A program made the translations under genes and the position numbers. DNA of 30,845 nt from Pseudopedobacter sp043763845 (GTDB lineage Bacteria; Bacteroidota; Bacteroidia; Sphingobacteriales; Sphingobacteriaceae): contig JAYULE010000175.1 in assembly GCA_043763845.1 (NCBI GenBank), forward strand, positions 1 to 30,845, read 5' to 3'. The notes under the pieces were generated by a model that was not told the origin of the DNA, did not search any database, and saw nothing but the letters and a program-made list of their open reading frames with translations. How positions within the stretch are numbered: the first letter of the stretch is position 1; each line of letters begins with the position of its first letter. This document shows, one piece after another, positions 14,943-22,032 of the stretch.

Positions 14943-15758
14943 CTATAATGTTTTTATCAGTTCTTTTAAAATTAAAGTCATTTTAGGTTCGGCGGCCATA
15001 GCAACTTTAATTATTTCTTCCACCGATACAGGTTGCAAGGTATCGGGGTTACATTCATCGGTTAAAACCGAGATTGCAAAAACTGGCAGGCCACTATGGT
15101 TAGCCACAATAACCTCGGGTACGGTGCTCATACCCACAGCATCGGCACCAATAATGCGTAAATAACGGTACTCTGCCCGAGTTTCTAAATTTGGCCCTGT
15201 AACTGCAACGTAAATGCCTTTATGACAGGTAATGTTGTTTTGTTGTGCAATAGTTAAGGCTGTATCAAATAATTTTTTGGAGTATGGCTGGCTCATATCC
15301 GGAAATCGTGGGCCTAATTCTTCGTAATTGAAGCCAATTAATGGGTTAAAAGGTTGTAAGTTAATGTGGTCTTCAATAACCATTAAATCTCCTTTTTTAT
15401 AGTTTGGATTTACAGCTCCACTAGCGTTTGAGACAAGTAAAGTACTTATTCCTAAAGCTTTTAAAACCCTTACCGGGAAGGTTATTTGTTTCATATCGTA
15501 ACCTTCGTAATAATGCAAACGGCCTTGCATTGCCACCACTTTTTTACCCGATAAGGTGCCAAAAATTAATTTACCAGAGTGAAACTCTAAAGTTGAAATG
15601 GGTATGTTTGGGATATTTGCGTACATTAATTGGTACTCAACCTCAATTTCGGATACTAAACCACCTAAACCTGTACCTAAAATAATGCCTACTTCGGGTT
15701 TAAAATCGCCAATGCGTTTTTGTATAAAATTTACCGATTCTTTAATACTTGCCAACAT
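14943..15758 (-). CDS. punA: Purine-nucleoside phosphorylase
   Basis: The 271-residue trimeric-type enzyme splits purine nucleosides with phosphate into base plus (deoxy)ribose 1-phosphate in purine salvage. Seen in order: the phosphate loop GTGLGGL (28-34), MQGRLHYYEGY (78-88), SNASGAVNP (110-118), TGPNLETRAEYR (188-199, base-contacting Glu191), and VGMSTVPEVI (208-217, Met210). The purine-site Asn of the mammalian enzyme appears to be Asp in VLTDECNPD (about 231-239), which may affect the choice between 6-oxo and 6-amino purines. It overlaps the 3' end of lpxK by 17 nt and precedes the porin gene by 5 nt, so the three are one operon. Confidence 0.93.
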   Translation of the reverse strand: MLASIKESVNFIQKRIGDFKPEVGIILGTGLGGLVSEIEVEYQLMYANIPNIPISTLEFHSGKLIFGTLSGKKVVAMQGRLHYYEGYDMKQITFPVRVLKALGISTLLVSNASGAVNPNYKKGDLMVIEDHINLQPFNPLIGFNYEELGPRFPDMSQPYSKKLFDTALTIAQQNNITCHKGIYVAVTGPNLETRAEYRYLRIIGADAVGMSTVPEVIVANHSGLPVFAISVLTDECNPDTLQPVSVEEIIKVAMAAEPKMTLILKELIKTL

Positions 15759-16797
15759 AGTTTGCTACTGTTTTTTCTAAAATTAATTTATCATTATCGG
15801 CAAATGCCATATTTATTTGCCAATAGTAAATGGGCAAATCGTTTAAGTGTTGTTCAAAATTACCATCTATTAAACGTATGGCATCTTTTTGTGTAGTTAT
15901 AATAACTTTATGCTCGGCTTTTAAAGCTTTAAAATTGTTTACCAATTTAAGTATATTTTTTGAGGTAAAATTATGATGATCGGGATAATTGTGGTGTGTA
16001 ATATTAAGCGTTATTTCTTTTATTTTATCTAATAAAAGTTGCGGTTTGGCAATACCTGTAAGCACTAACACAGCCGTTTTTTGGGTTATGCTTGAGGCTA
16101 ATATTTTATCAATACCTTTTGTTAACGGTTGCAAATCATCCGCATAAGCGATAAAAGAAAAAATAACTTTTTGGTGGTTAATAGGCTTTAGTTTCTTAAT
16201 GATTAATTGCTTATTGGTATCGGTTAAGGTGGTTGGGCACTTGGAAACCACCAAAATATCTGCTCGTTTTCGTCCGCCAAAAAACTCACGGTAATTGCCG
16301 GTTGGTAACATAAAACGAGGGTGGTTTAGGCGGTTAAAATCAAACAATAAAATACTTAAGCCTGGATTTATAGCTCGGTGTTGGTAGGCATCGTCTAAAA
16401 TTACCAAATCGTGGGTATCTTTTATACGGTTTACCCCTTTAACCCTATCCTCGCAAACGGCAACGCCAACATTTGGGTGGTTTAGTTTAATTTGCAAAGG
16501 TTCATCGCCGCAAAGGCTAGCATTATCCGAAGCATCAACCCATCTAAAACCGCTGGTTATTCGGCCATATCCACGGCTAAGGGTTGCAAGACTAAATTTA
16601 TTTTCTAAAAGTTTAACTAAATATTCGGTAGCTGGGGTTTTGCCACTGCCGCCAACTTCTAAATTACCAACCGATATTACAGGAATATCGAAAGTGTATG
16701 ATTTTAACACGCCAAAATCATACATTTTGTTTCTAACCCACGTTATAAAGCCATAAATAAAAGAAAGCGGAAACAAAAAGTAACGAATAATTTGCAT
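15742..16797 (-). CDS. lpxK: Tetraacyldisaccharide 4'-kinase
   Basis: The 351-residue inner-membrane kinase phosphorylates the 4' position of the lipid A disaccharide. An N-terminal membrane-associated helix (MQIIRYFLFPLSFIYGFITW) is followed by the P-loop VGNLEVGGSGKTPATEYL, SRGYGR, and the LDDAYQHR motif carrying the conserved catalytic Asp and His. I chose the ATG at 16795-16797; an upstream in-frame TTG at 16810-16812 adds only five residues. TAATTTTG (16817 to 16810) is a -7-like match that would place transcription start only a few bases before this ATG. It heads the lpxK-punA-porin operon and shows that the organism makes lipid A. Confidence 0.93.
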   Translation of the reverse strand: MQIIRYFLFPLSFIYGFITWVRNKMYDFGVLKSYTFDIPVISVGNLEVGGSGKTPATEYLVKLLENKFSLATLSRGYGRITSGFRWVDASDNASLCGDEPLQIKLNHPNVGVAVCEDRVKGVNRIKDTHDLVILDDAYQHRAINPGLSILLFDFNRLNHPRFMLPTGNYREFFGGRKRADILVVSKCPTTLTDTNKQLIIKKLKPINHQKVIFSFIAYADDLQPLTKGIDKILASSITQKTAVLVLTGIAKPQLLLDKIKEITLNITHHNYPDHHNFTSKNILKLVNNFKALKAEHKVIITTQKDAIRLIDGNFEQHLNDLPIYYWQINMAFADNDKLILEKTVANYVGKY

Positions 16798-16856
16798 AAA
16801 TTTTTGATGCAAAATTAAGAAATGTTACCTTACAACATATTTTTTTTAATACCATT

Positions 16857-17774
16857 TTGTCTATGAAAAAACATTTCTATACCATTGTTTCGGTTTTAAT
16901 ATTCTCTAATACTTTATTTGCGCAAAGTACCGACAAAAAATTGCAGCAATTAATTACCTCGCAAATAGTTAATTTTAAAGGAACTGTTGGCGTTTACGTT
17001 AAAAATTTAAAAACAGGTAAAACGGTAAGCATTAATGCCGATAGCCTTTTCCCAACGGCTAGCCTTATTAAAGTGCCCATTATGTGTGGTGTTTTTAGTG
17101 AAATTGAGAAAGGAAACTTAACTTATCACCAACAATTGGTATATAAAGATAGTTTGTACCGCGAAGGCGACGATATTTTGGGTTCGTTTAAAGATGGCGA
17201 AAAAATAAATTTAAGCAAAGTGCAAATGTTAAGCATAACTACAAGCGATAACGCCGCTAGCCTGTGGTTACAACAAATTGTAGGTGGTTTAAAAATTAAT
17301 AATTGGCTGCAAACTAACGCTTTTAATAAAACTAGAGTTAACGCCCGCACCACTGGCCGTGAAGAAATGTACGCAAAGTATGGCTGGGGAGTTACCACAC
17401 CCAAAGAAATGGCTACTTTGGTAATAAAAATACGTAATGGGCAAGCAATAAGTAAAGCCGCCAGTGAGCGTATGTACCGAAATTTATGCAACATTTACTG
17501 GGATGGAGAGGCGTTATCAGAAATTCCGCCCTATTACCAAGTTGCTTCTAAACAGGGCGCAATAGATAAATCACGGTCGGAGGTGGTGCTGGTAAACGCC
17601 CCTCACGGCGATTATGTTTTTTGTGTTATTACTAAAAATCAAACCGATATTAGCTACGACCATAATAACCCCGGTTTTGTGTTGTTGCGTAAAATATCGG
17701 CTTTGTTGTGGCATTATTTTGAGCCCCAAAGTACGTGGAAACCTGCGGTAGGGTTAGGGAAATATGAGGAGTAG
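16857..17774 (+). CDS. Secreted class A beta-lactamase-like serine hydrolase
   Basis: The product has 305 residues. A signal peptide (about 1-22, ending LFAQ) is followed by a beta-lactamase2/transpeptidase-like fold. The nucleophile motif is Ser69-Leu-Ile-Lys72 (PTASLIKVPIM), then Ser130-Asp-Asn132 (TTSDNAASL), and Lys232-Gln-Gly234 in place of KTG. The region that should hold the class A omega loop (ExxLN with Glu166) is short and reads RTTGREEMYAKYGWGVTTPKEMA, with no clear ExxLN. It may therefore act as a peptidase, esterase or slow penicillin-interacting enzyme rather than an efficient beta-lactamase. It is divergent from lpxK with a 59-nt gap. MKKHF, two codons downstream, is an equally good start. 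Confidence 0.8.
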   Translation: MSMKKHFYTIVSVLIFSNTLFAQSTDKKLQQLITSQIVNFKGTVGVYVKNLKTGKTVSINADSLFPTASLIKVPIMCGVFSEIEKGNLTYHQQLVYKDSLYREGDDILGSFKDGEKINLSKVQMLSITTSDNAASLWLQQIVGGLKINNWLQTNAFNKTRVNARTTGREEMYAKYGWGVTTPKEMATLVIKIRNGQAISKAASERMYRNLCNIYWDGEALSEIPPYYQVASKQGAIDKSRSEVVLVNAPHGDYVFCVITKNQTDISYDHNNPGFVLLRKISALLWHYFEPQSTWKPAVGLGKYEE

Positions 17775-17859
17775 TACTAAGAAAAAGTAGTTGTTATTTT
17801 TAAAATTGACAAAATATTTTAAGTTTCTTTGTTACGATATTTTAATTGAACAAAATTTT

Positions 17860-18744
17860 ATGAAAACGCTAACACCAATTTTATTTTTCTTGTTTTTATT
17901 ATCGGCGTGTGCCCCAAAAATTAACACGCAAGTTACCAAAACCTATCCTACCCTTAGTTACAACGAAGAGGTTAAAGTTTTTGGTTTAAAAACCGTTTTA
18001 CCCTCAAATGTTGAAGTAATTGGGAGTGTAAAAATTGGGTATGGTGGATTAGGTTTAAAATGCAGTTTCGAAGAGGCTTTGGAAAACGCTAAGATTGAGG
18101 CTCGTAAAATAGGAGGCAATGCTATAAAAATAACCGAACATTTGTTTCCTAATATGATGACTAGTGTTTGCCACCGTATTAAAGTAAATATTTTACGAAT
18201 TAACGATTTTGGTAGTTTAAATATTAACGAAGGTATTGATAGTACATTGTTAAATGCAGATTACGCCGTTTTAAATATTTACCGTTTTGGCGGACAAGGG
18301 GCAATAATTAATTACGATATTCACCTTGGCGATTCGGTAATATGCCGAGTAAGAAACAATACCAAACAAAGCGTAAAAGTAAAAACTTTTGGTTCTCAAA
18401 TTTTATGGGCAGCAACTGAAGCTCGATCTGAAATACCAATAGTTATTGAAAAAGGTAAAGCCTATTTTGTAAGATGTCATGTAGGTATGGGTATAATGGT
18501 TGGCACACCCAAATTAACTTTGGTAAATCCCGAAATTGGCCAAGAAGAGTTTGATGGCATAACCAGAGATGCCAATAAAAACAACCTTTTAGACCAAATA
18601 AATTTAAAAGATGGTAGAGTTTTTAAAGGTTACATTAAAAACGAAGCCGATGGTATAATTTATTTTACCCTTATTAAAAATGGCACAACCACCGAAACTC
18701 AAATTAATAAAACCGATATTAAAGAAATAATAAGACCAAAATAA
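17860..18744 (+). CDS. Lipoprotein with DUF2846-like domain and C-terminal Sm-like segment
   Basis: I start the gene at the ATG 17860-17862, giving 294 residues with a clear lipoprotein signal (LFFLFLLSAC, lipidated Cys about 17). The longer open frame from 17791 adds 23 residues before the signal and is unlikely. The first half contains a segment with EEALENAKIEARKIGGNAIKI, as in small metal- or stress-related lipoproteins. The middle (ADYAVLNIYRFGG...GKAYFVRCHVGMG) resembles DUF2846. The last ~45 residues, INLKDGRVFKGYI...IIYFTLIKNG...INKTDIKEI, form a compact beta motif that recurs at the N-terminus of the next gene product. The two genes are one base apart and certainly co-transcribed. 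The function is unknown. Confidence 0.75.
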   Translation: MKTLTPILFFLFLLSACAPKINTQVTKTYPTLSYNEEVKVFGLKTVLPSNVEVIGSVKIGYGGLGLKCSFEEALENAKIEARKIGGNAIKITEHLFPNMMTSVCHRIKVNILRINDFGSLNINEGIDSTLLNADYAVLNIYRFGGQGAIINYDIHLGDSVICRVRNNTKQSVKVKTFGSQILWAATEARSEIPIVIEKGKAYFVRCHVGMGIMVGTPKLTLVNPEIGQEEFDGITRDANKNNLLDQINLKDGRVFKGYIKNEADGIIYFTLIKNGTTTETQINKTDIKEIIRPK

Positions 18745-18745
18745 T

Positions 18746-19627
18746 ATGAAAAAAGCACTATTAATTTTAACACTTTTGGCTGGTTTTATAAACGCAAGCG
18801 CACAAGACTTGGTACTTACCAATACTGGCGATTCTATAAATTGTAAAATAACTAAAGTTGAATATAACAACGTTTATTTTACTTTTAAACGCAATAACGA
18901 AATACGCAGCACACTTAGTAGCATCACCGATTTAAAAGAATACAAGTACAATTTTTACAAAACAAGTTTATTGCCAGCAAATAAAGTATTTAACAACCAA
19001 AAATATTCGCATTGGCGTTATGGGCTTAATATTGCATATGGCTATCAAACAGCTAAGAGTTCTCCTAATCAAAATCAATTAGAAAAAGAATATTACGATG
19101 GCTTACGGTCGGGCTACAGTATTGGTGCCGATGTAAGCTATTTTATAAAAGAAAACTTAGGCATTGGTTTAAAATACAATAGGTTTATGACCTCTAACAG
19201 TTTAAATAACGTTTCTTTTACACCCAATAATGGTGGACCAAATGTTTTTGGTACCCTAGCCAATAATGTTAGTATTGATTTTATTGCCCCTTATTTAAGC
19301 GTTAGACAAATATCAAAGAATCAAAAAAATGCTTTATTAATGGGCATAGCTTTAGGTTACATAGGTTTTAAAGACGATATTATAGAATATAATAAATACA
19401 CTGTAACAAGTAGCTCGTTTGGTATGATGTTAGATTTAGGGTACGATGTAGGCTTATCTAAAAATACAGCTTTAGCGTTTCAAATTGCGTACTTGGCATC
19501 AACCTTAAATTATAGAGATGTAAACGATGGTACAAAAACCATTAGACAAACTTTTGATAAAAATAGTTTTATAGGCTTAGGTAGGTTAGAGTTAGGCATA
19601 GGCTTTAAGTTTAGAAGTGGTAAATAA
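18746..19627 (+). CDS. Outer-membrane beta-barrel protein with N-terminal Sm-like segment
   Basis: The 293-residue protein has a signal peptide (about 1-19, ending ASAQ) and a short beta domain (about 20-66, LVLTNTGDSINCKI..VEYNNVYFTF..ITDLKEY). An 8-10-stranded barrel with Gly/aromatic alternation follows (RYGLNIAYGYQ, GYSIGADVSYFI, GIGLKYNRFM, FGMMLDLGYDVGL, RLELGIGFKF). The C-terminus GFKFRSGK extends slightly past the last strand. It starts one base after the lipoprotein stop. The pair may form an envelope complex, but the role is unknown. Confidence 0.8.
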   Translation: MKKALLILTLLAGFINASAQDLVLTNTGDSINCKITKVEYNNVYFTFKRNNEIRSTLSSITDLKEYKYNFYKTSLLPANKVFNNQKYSHWRYGLNIAYGYQTAKSSPNQNQLEKEYYDGLRSGYSIGADVSYFIKENLGIGLKYNRFMTSNSLNNVSFTPNNGGPNVFGTLANNVSIDFIAPYLSVRQISKNQKNALLMGIALGYIGFKDDIIEYNKYTVTSSSFGMMLDLGYDVGLSKNTALAFQIAYLASTLNYRDVNDGTKTIRQTFDKNSFIGLGRLELGIGFKFRSGK

Positions 19628-19638
19628 CCCAACATAAT

Positions 19639-19956
19639 ATGCTTCTTCGCGAAAAAGATAAACAAGCATTAATTGCCATTTTTGAAACCGAACAAACGCC
19701 CATACAAGTGTGGGCTTACGGCAGCCGAGTAAATGGTAAAGCGCATAATGGCAGCGATTTAGACTTAGTTTTACGCACACAAAATTTACAACCTTTGCCT
19801 TTTGCAAATTATACCAAACTTTGCGAAAAAATAGAAAATAGCAACATTCCTATTTTGGTTGAGTTGAGAGACTGGGCAAGGTTACCCGAAAATTTTCATC
19901 ATAATATTGAGCAAGAATACGAGGTGTTTTTGGGGAATAACTTTATTTTTCGATAA
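19639..19956 (+). CDS. MNT-type minimal nucleotidyltransferase (orphan antitoxin-like)
   Basis: This 105-residue protein of the Pol-beta-like nucleotidyltransferase superfamily has the motif GSRVNGKAHNGSDLDLVL (about 28-45), which carries the metal-binding Asp pair. A third acidic position lies in ILVELRDW (about 73-80). Proteins of this class (MntA) AMPylate and neutralise HEPN ribonuclease toxins encoded next to them. No HEPN gene is found on either side: upstream is a barrel gene, downstream 160 nt of non-coding DNA and then a HigB-type gene. It starts 11 nt after the barrel stop and may be read through from it. Confidence 0.85.
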   Translation: MLLREKDKQALIAIFETEQTPIQVWAYGSRVNGKAHNGSDLDLVLRTQNLQPLPFANYTKLCEKIENSNIPILVELRDWARLPENFHHNIEQEYEVFLGNNFIFR

Positions 19957-20081
19957 TTTAACCTTAAACACCAATGCCTATAAATTTTACAGAAACTAAG
20001 AAAATGAATTTTTTATAGATGCCAACAATTGAATTTGCAAAAAACGAACATACAAATTCTTGTAAAATCAAAATAAATAAA

Positions 20082-20112
20082 TTTGCTAAAGTTGTCTGAA
20101 TAGTTAACTTTG
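20082..20112 (+). promoter_or_regulatory. Promoter of the higBA-like module
   Basis: TTTG (20082-20085), 19 nt, then TAACTTTG (20105-20112) is an exact match to the Bacteroidota promoter consensus. The predicted transcription start falls at about 20118, essentially at the GTG start codon (20117), so translation is leaderless or begins slightly downstream. Confidence 0.7.
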
Positions 20113-20116
20113 TAGG

Positions 20117-20494
20117 GTGGTTTACATTAGACAAGTAATAGCATATAAAACTTATTTTTTGGATTTTTACGAGAAATTATCCGAAAACGTACAAACCAAA
20201 ATTGAGTGGACACTAAACTTAATTAGGGTAACTCAACAGGTTCCAGAAAAATATTTCAAGCATTTAGAAGGTACAAAAGGACTTTATGAAATACGAATTG
20301 GACTTAGAGGAAACATTTATCGCATTTTTTCTTTTTTCGAGAAAGGAAATTTGGTAATTCTTGGAAATGCTTTTCAATAGAAAACTCAAAAAACACCAAA
20401 GCAAGAACTAGAAAAAGCAATTAGAATAATGGAGGAATATCAAAATGAAATAGCAGATTCACGAATTCCAAAATCTAGAAAAAACCATGAGTAA
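20117..20494 (+). pseudogene. HigB/RelE-type toxin gene interrupted by an in-frame amber codon
   Basis: The first 87 codons encode the usual toxin core (RQVIAYKTYFLDFYEKL, GLYEIRIGLRGNIYRIFSFF, LVILGNAFQ). TAG at 20378-20380 then replaces the Lys codon of the conserved FQKKTQKTP motif. The same frame continues perfectly through KTQKTPKQELEKAIRIMEEY to TAA at 20492-20494, overlapping the antitoxin ATG (20487) as in intact higBA operons. A single A-to-T change therefore removed about 37 C-terminal residues, including the conserved KTQKTP lysines and the last helix. The start codon is GTG. The toxin is a Gp49/HigB family mRNA interferase by homology, and this form is probably inactive. Confidence 0.8.
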
Positions 20495-20792
20495 AACAAA
20501 AAGCAATATCACTACATTAGACCAAATACTCGACAAAAAGTATGGTGAAAAAGGACAACCCAACCGTGAACAATGGGAACAACAATTTGAAGCATTTAGA
20601 CTTGGTGTTTTGCTTGAAGAGGCAAGAACTAAGCTTGGTTTAACCCAAGCAGAATTAGCCGATAAATGCGGAACAAATAAATCATACATCTCACGCATTG
20701 AAAATAATTCGACCGACATTCGCCTTTCTACACTAATGAAAATAATTCAGCAAGGGTTGGGTGGGCATTTAAAATTGACTCTTCAGTTGTAA
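20487..20792 (+). CDS. HigA-type XRE antitoxin
   Basis: This 101-residue protein has a polar N-terminal arm (about 1-32, LDQILDKKYGEKGQPNREQW) and an XRE helix-turn-helix (about 38-92) with GLTQAELADKCGTNKSYIS as the recognition unit and RIENNSTDIRLSTLMKII after it. The arm normally wraps the toxin, and the HTH represses the module promoter. The start overlaps the ancestral toxin stop by 8 nt. The gene is intact although the toxin frame is broken. Confidence 0.88.
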   Translation: MSKTKSNITTLDQILDKKYGEKGQPNREQWEQQFEAFRLGVLLEEARTKLGLTQAELADKCGTNKSYISRIENNSTDIRLSTLMKIIQQGLGGHLKLTLQL

Positions 20793-20837
20793 TGATTGTA
20801 CATTTAAATTTTTTTACAAAAAAATAAAATTTGCATT

Positions 20838-22016
20838 ATGATTTCCCAAAATGAGTTAGATAAATTTTTAGTAGAATTAGAACAAGATAGAGTTGAAAAA
20901 ACAGTTTCTGTTGCTAATAAAGATAAGTTTGGCGAAGCCTTATGTGCTTTTGCTAATGATTTTCCAAATCATCAAAAGCCAGGTTATTTAATTGTTGGGG
21001 TAAACGATGATGGCACAAAATCGGGCTTACCCGTAGATGAACAAATATTACAAACCCTAATGTCGTTTAGAACAGACGGTCGAATTGTGCCACCCCCAGT
21101 TATTACAGTTGCTGGTTTCGAGTATGATGATGGCTTTGTAGCCGTTGCCGAGGTTATACCCAGTTTTCAGCCCCCGGTTAGGTATAAAGGAAGGGTTTAC
21201 ATACGCATAGGACCACGTAAAGATTTTGCAAACATATCCGAAGAGAGAATATTAAGCGAAAAACGAAGTTCGTTTGCAATATCTTACGATACCTTACCCT
21301 GTTACAGCAGCACTTTGGAGGATATCAACTTAGAAATTTTTAAACTTTCTTATTTACCAACCGCAATAGATGAGGAAACATTGGCATTAAACGGACGAGA
21401 AATTAAAGAACAATTGGCTTCTTTGAAATTTTACGATTTAAAAGCAAACTGCCCCACCAATGCCGCAATAATATTGTTTGGTAAAAATCCTAGTTTTTTT
21501 ATACCTGGTGCTGCCGTACAATATGTTAGGTTTACAGGAAACGATGGAGCAAGTGATTTTGAATACGAACATAGGTTTGAAGGCGATTTAACCACCCAAA
21601 TGCGGGTAATGGAAGATTTTATTAAATCGCAGTTAATTAAAAAAGTGTTGCACAATATTGGTGAAGAACATCAATATACCTATCCATTATCGGCTTTAAA
21701 AGAATTATTATATAATGCCATTATACATCGAGATTACCAATCTAATGCCGCAATAAAATTTTATGAGTTTAGTGATAGAATTGAAATATCTAACGCTGGA
21801 GGGTTATATGGCAAAGCTCGCCCCGAAAATTTTCCGCAAGAAAAGGATTACAGAAACCCCACTATTGCCGAAGTCGCCTATAATTTAGGCTATGTAAACC
21901 GTTTTAATTTTGGCGTACAAAGAGCCAATGCGGCTTTGTTAAAAAACGGAAATCCAGAACCTGTATTTGATTATAAACATCCAAATAGTTTTTCGGTTAA
22001 GATTTTTAAAAAATAG
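20838..22016 (+). CDS. AlbA_2 (Schlafen-like) DNA-binding domain protein with GHKL-like C-terminus
   Basis: The protein has 392 residues. The N-terminal AlbA_2 domain spans about 10-125 (KDKFGEALCAFANDFPNHQKPGYLIVGVNDDGTKSG...YIRIGPRKDFANISEE). The C-terminal part is of the ATP-dependent helicase-related HATPase_c_4 type (about 285-390: SALKELLYNAIIHRDYQSNAAI, FSDRIEISNAGGL, GVQRANAALLKNG). Such proteins are often annotated as putative transcriptional regulators or RecG-like, and frequently lie in defence or mobile regions. Function is unproven. It starts 46 nt after higA and ends 16 nt before parE, so it may share a transcript with either. Confidence 0.82.
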   Translation: MISQNELDKFLVELEQDRVEKTVSVANKDKFGEALCAFANDFPNHQKPGYLIVGVNDDGTKSGLPVDEQILQTLMSFRTDGRIVPPPVITVAGFEYDDGFVAVAEVIPSFQPPVRYKGRVYIRIGPRKDFANISEERILSEKRSSFAISYDTLPCYSSTLEDINLEIFKLSYLPTAIDEETLALNGREIKEQLASLKFYDLKANCPTNAAIILFGKNPSFFIPGAAVQYVRFTGNDGASDFEYEHRFEGDLTTQMRVMEDFIKSQLIKKVLHNIGEEHQYTYPLSALKELLYNAIIHRDYQSNAAIKFYEFSDRIEISNAGGLYGKARPENFPQEKDYRNPTIAEVAYNLGYVNRFNFGVQRANAALLKNGNPEPVFDYKHPNSFSVKIFKK

Positions 22017-22032
22017 AATTAATCCCCCCCTC

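Noticed and set aside
14621..14986. 121-codon plus-strand frame with hydrophobic stretches opposite the porin start
   Set aside because: The hydrophobicity comes from the complement of the porin signal region; no ribosome-site or family signal supports it.
17791..17859. Upstream extension of the lipoprotein gene
   Set aside because: The lipoprotein signal with its Cys begins at the ATG 17860; 23 extra residues before it would spoil the signal peptide.
22024..22030. C7 run before parE as a phase-variation tract
   Set aside because: It is short, non-coding, and upstream of an essential gene; a slip there would not alter any frame.
21967..22032. Upstream in-frame start of parE inside the AlbA_2 gene
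   Set aside because: The extra 22 residues have no family match, and MATPVNYNDDSIKSLDW is a normal ParE beginning.
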